A DNA stretch of 64,000 nt from an uncultured Eubacteriales bacterium (GTDB lineage: Bacteria > Bacillota > Clostridia > Christensenellales > Aristaeellaceae): assembly GCA_900320085.1 (NCBI GenBank), contig ONRC01000001.1, forward strand, positions 61,886-125,885, given 5' to 3'. Shown here piece after piece: positions 62,284 through 64,000 of this stretch. The notes under the pieces were generated by a model, which was not told the origin of the DNA, did not search any database, and saw nothing but the letters and a program-made list of their open reading frames with translations. The position numbers and the translations under genes were made by a program. Within the stretch, counting starts at the first letter, position 1; the number at the start of each line of letters is the position of its first letter.

Positions 62284-63224
62284 GTGCCAACCCTCCTCAG
62301 CCCGGACTGAATCAGCTTGTTGCAAAGGATCATGATCAGGAACAGCACCGTCGCGATGGCGGAGGCGTAACCCATTTCAAACCGGGAGAAGCCGTAGTCG
62401 AACAGGTGGGTCACGATGGTGCGGGCGGCGTAGTCCGTGGAGGGATAGCCCGCCAGGGCGCGGGGCACGTCGCAGACGTTGAACGCGGAGGTGATGGACA
62501 TGACCGCGCCGAACAGCAGCGTGGGCTTCATGCTGGGCAGGGTGATGAAGTACAGCTCCTGCCAGCGGTTGCGGATGCCGTCCACATAGCCCGCTTCAAA
62601 CAGGCTGCGGTCCACGCCCTGCAGGCCGGCGACGAAGGACAGGAAGCCGGTGCCCATGCTCATCCACAGGCTGACCAGGATGATGACGGGCAGGATGTAC
62701 TTGGGGTCCAGCAGCCACAGCAGCGGCGCGTCGATCAGGCCGAATTGCAGCAGCAGGGAGTTCAGGTAGCCGTAAGCGTCGCCCTGGAAGATAATGGAAA
62801 AGATGAAGTAGGCGCCGCTGCCGATGGAGGGAGCGTAGAACACCACCACGGCGATGGTGCGCAGCCAGCGGGGCAATTCGTTGATGAACCAGGCGAACAG
62901 GAAGGAAAGGATATAACCGATGGGGCCTGTGATGACGGCGATCACGAAGGTGTTTTTCACTGCCGTCAGGAACACCTCGTCCTGTAAAACGAGGTTGATG
63001 TAGTTCTGGAAACCGATGAACCGGGCGGGCTCCAGAATGTTGTAGTAGGTGAAGCCAAAGTAGATGGACGTGACGATGGGCAGGATAAAGAAGGTGGTGA
63101 ACAGCACGGCGTAGGGTGCCAGGAAGAGATAGCAGATTTTCATCCGTTTGGCCTTTTCCCAGCCGTAGTGCATCTTTTCTTTCCTGATATCCCAGGAGCG
63201 TTTGAGCAAAGACTGCGATTGCAT
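62280..63224 (-). CDS. Carbohydrate ABC permease, MalF type (first set)
   Basis: The 314-aa protein has six membrane helices and an EAA motif SLFEAGYVDGIRNRWQELYF (about residues 209-228). A basic 28-residue N-terminal tail precedes helix 1 (YLFLAPYAVLFTTFFILPI). The start has AAGGAGG seven bases upstream and lies 26 bases after the binding-protein stop. It is coupled to the downstream MalG-type permease by a 4-base overlap. Confidence 0.94.
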   Translation of the reverse strand: MQSQSLLKRSWDIRKEKMHYGWEKAKRMKICYLFLAPYAVLFTTFFILPIVTSIYFGFTYYNILEPARFIGFQNYINLVLQDEVFLTAVKNTFVIAVITGPIGYILSFLFAWFINELPRWLRTIAVVVFYAPSIGSGAYFIFSIIFQGDAYGYLNSLLLQFGLIDAPLLWLLDPKYILPVIILVSLWMSMGTGFLSFVAGLQGVDRSLFEAGYVDGIRNRWQELYFITLPSMKPTLLFGAVMSITSAFNVCDVPRALAGYPSTDYAARTIVTHLFDYGFSRFEMGYASAIATVLFLIMILCNKLIQSGLRRVGT

Positions 63225-63250
63225 TCGGTTTTCCTCCTTTCTTTCTGTTC

Positions 63251-64000
63251 TCAGTCGATGGGAAGATTGAATTCTTTCCGCTTGACCTTGATTTCCTCGT
63301 TGATCGTGCGGGCGTAGGTGAGCAGCGTCTCGCGGGCGTCCTCTTTATTGTTGATGACGCGGCGGATGGCGTTGGTCATATGGCGGGTGGTGGAGTAGCC
63401 GCCGGCGATTTCGCGGAAGCCCACGGTCTGGGCCATCTGGTCCTCCAGCACGGCCAGCTGATCGGCGCTCCAGGCCAATTGCTTGAGGGCGTCCCGGTTG
63501 GCGGTTGTATAGCGGGCGGAGGAGCCCAGCACGGATTCGATCTCGCGGCCGAAGCGCACCTGCGCGTCCGCGCTGACCCACCACTTTAAGAACTCCCAGG
63601 CGTTGTTCTTGATGTTCTCATTGTCCGTGGCGATCATCATGCAGCACAGGCCGGAGCAGTGGACGGAATGGTCGATGCTGCCGTCGGGCTGCACCGTGCC
63701 GGGGAAGGCCGCGAAATCCCACAGGGAACGGATTTCCGGAGCGGACACGGCCAGGGTGTTGAACTGGCTGTAATTCGCCAGGCCGATGGGCATTTCGCCG
63801 GAACGGAAGCGGCTGACGAAGTTGTACACCGTGGGCAGGCCGTAGTCGTTATACAAGGAGGTGTACAGCTTGAACGCCGTAACGCCGCTTTCGCTGTCGA
63901 TCAGGGTGCGCTTGGCGTCCGCGTCGTAGTTAAAGGGATTGCGGATGTCAAAATCCAGCACCCAGGCGCAGAAGGGGACGTCGTCATAGTCCTCCAGCAG
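63251..64000 (-). CDS. Substrate-binding protein of the first importer set (C-terminal part)
   Basis: Only the last 249 codons are in the window; the frame continues to the right edge, so the N-terminus and signal peptide are not seen. The visible part has the pattern of an extracellular family-1 binding protein: FRSGEMPIGLANYSQFNTL, LWDFAAFPGT, WEFLKWWVSADAQVRFGREIE, the last being a typical C-terminal signature (WEFLKWW). It is upstream of both permeases and so begins, or lies near the beginning of, the cluster. A GTG within the frame at 63961 is not taken as a start because the coding pattern continues past it. Confidence 0.9.
   Translation of the reverse strand: MLEDYDDVPFCAWVLDFDIRNPFNYDADAKRTLIDSESGVTAFKLYTSLYNDYGLPTVYNFVSRFRSGEMPIGLANYSQFNTLAVSAPEIRSLWDFAAFPGTVQPDGSIDHSVHCSGLCCMMIATDNENIKNNAWEFLKWWVSADAQVRFGREIESVLGSSARYTTANRDALKQLAWSADQLAVLEDQMAQTVGFREIAGGYSTTRHMTNAIRRVINNKEDARETLLTYARTINEEIKVKRKEFNLPID

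Overview
This window looks like the chromosome of a high-GC, endospore-forming member of the Clostridia, probably a gut-type polysaccharide user. The evidence is spoIVB, spoIIGA and sigE (sporulation), a Phe T-box in front of pheS, soj/parB, Shine-Dalgarno-led genes and several glycoside hydrolases. Placement below class is inference. No prophage, transposase or CRISPR array is visible.

Layout. 0-8.7 kb: the start of purE, spoIVB, then carbohydrate enzymes (GH43-like, an alpha/alpha-barrel glycosidase, a GH3) with a small coupled protein, a Pr6Pr-type membrane protein and an AadA-like nucleotidyltransferase. 9-16 kb: uvrB, murA, an ECF sigma/membrane-partner pair and an orphan amino-acid binding protein. 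15.8-21.1 kb: a probable origin, with dnaA leftward, a 540-bp AT-rich gap carrying DnaA boxes, then a 158-aa unknown gene, soj, parB and a serine hydrolase rightward; dnaN is not beside dnaA. 21-29 kb: DUF1015 protein, a YdcF protein with an in-frame TGA before its last membrane helix, tRNA-Lys, a second ECF sigma/membrane-partner pair with a readable ECF promoter, and gdhA. 28.9-33 kb: a heterodimeric BmrCD-like drug exporter preceded by a previously unannotated promoter, 39-codon leader ORF and terminator, a layout that predicts ribosome-mediated attenuation. 33.5-37.5 kb: spoIIGA-sigE, a beta-lactamase-fold protein and a D-aminoacylase-like amidohydrolase. 37.6-46.5 kb: T-box-pheS-pheT, tRNA-Arg, ridA, metA (acetyl type) and a second GH3. 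46.7-52.5 kb: glgP, mnmE, and a CBS-type pyrophosphatase. 52.7-64 kb: a nine-gene leftward cluster of two CUT1 sugar-importer sets (each a binding protein and two permeases, no ATPase) around an NHL/TPR protein, a YIP1 protein and a DUF5696 protein.

The intergenic DNA is unusual. At least five elements share one design: inverted arms built from tandem copies of a 7-bp unit (AGTTCYA or variants). Two of these carry a different palindrome in their loop. Two more regions (33.07-33.35 kb and 43.53-44.0 kb) are palindromes made of smaller perfect palindromes. Together with the leader ORF and the nine-gene cluster, these are the parts most worth following up. Domain and family names below come from recognition of motifs by eye; no database search was run.
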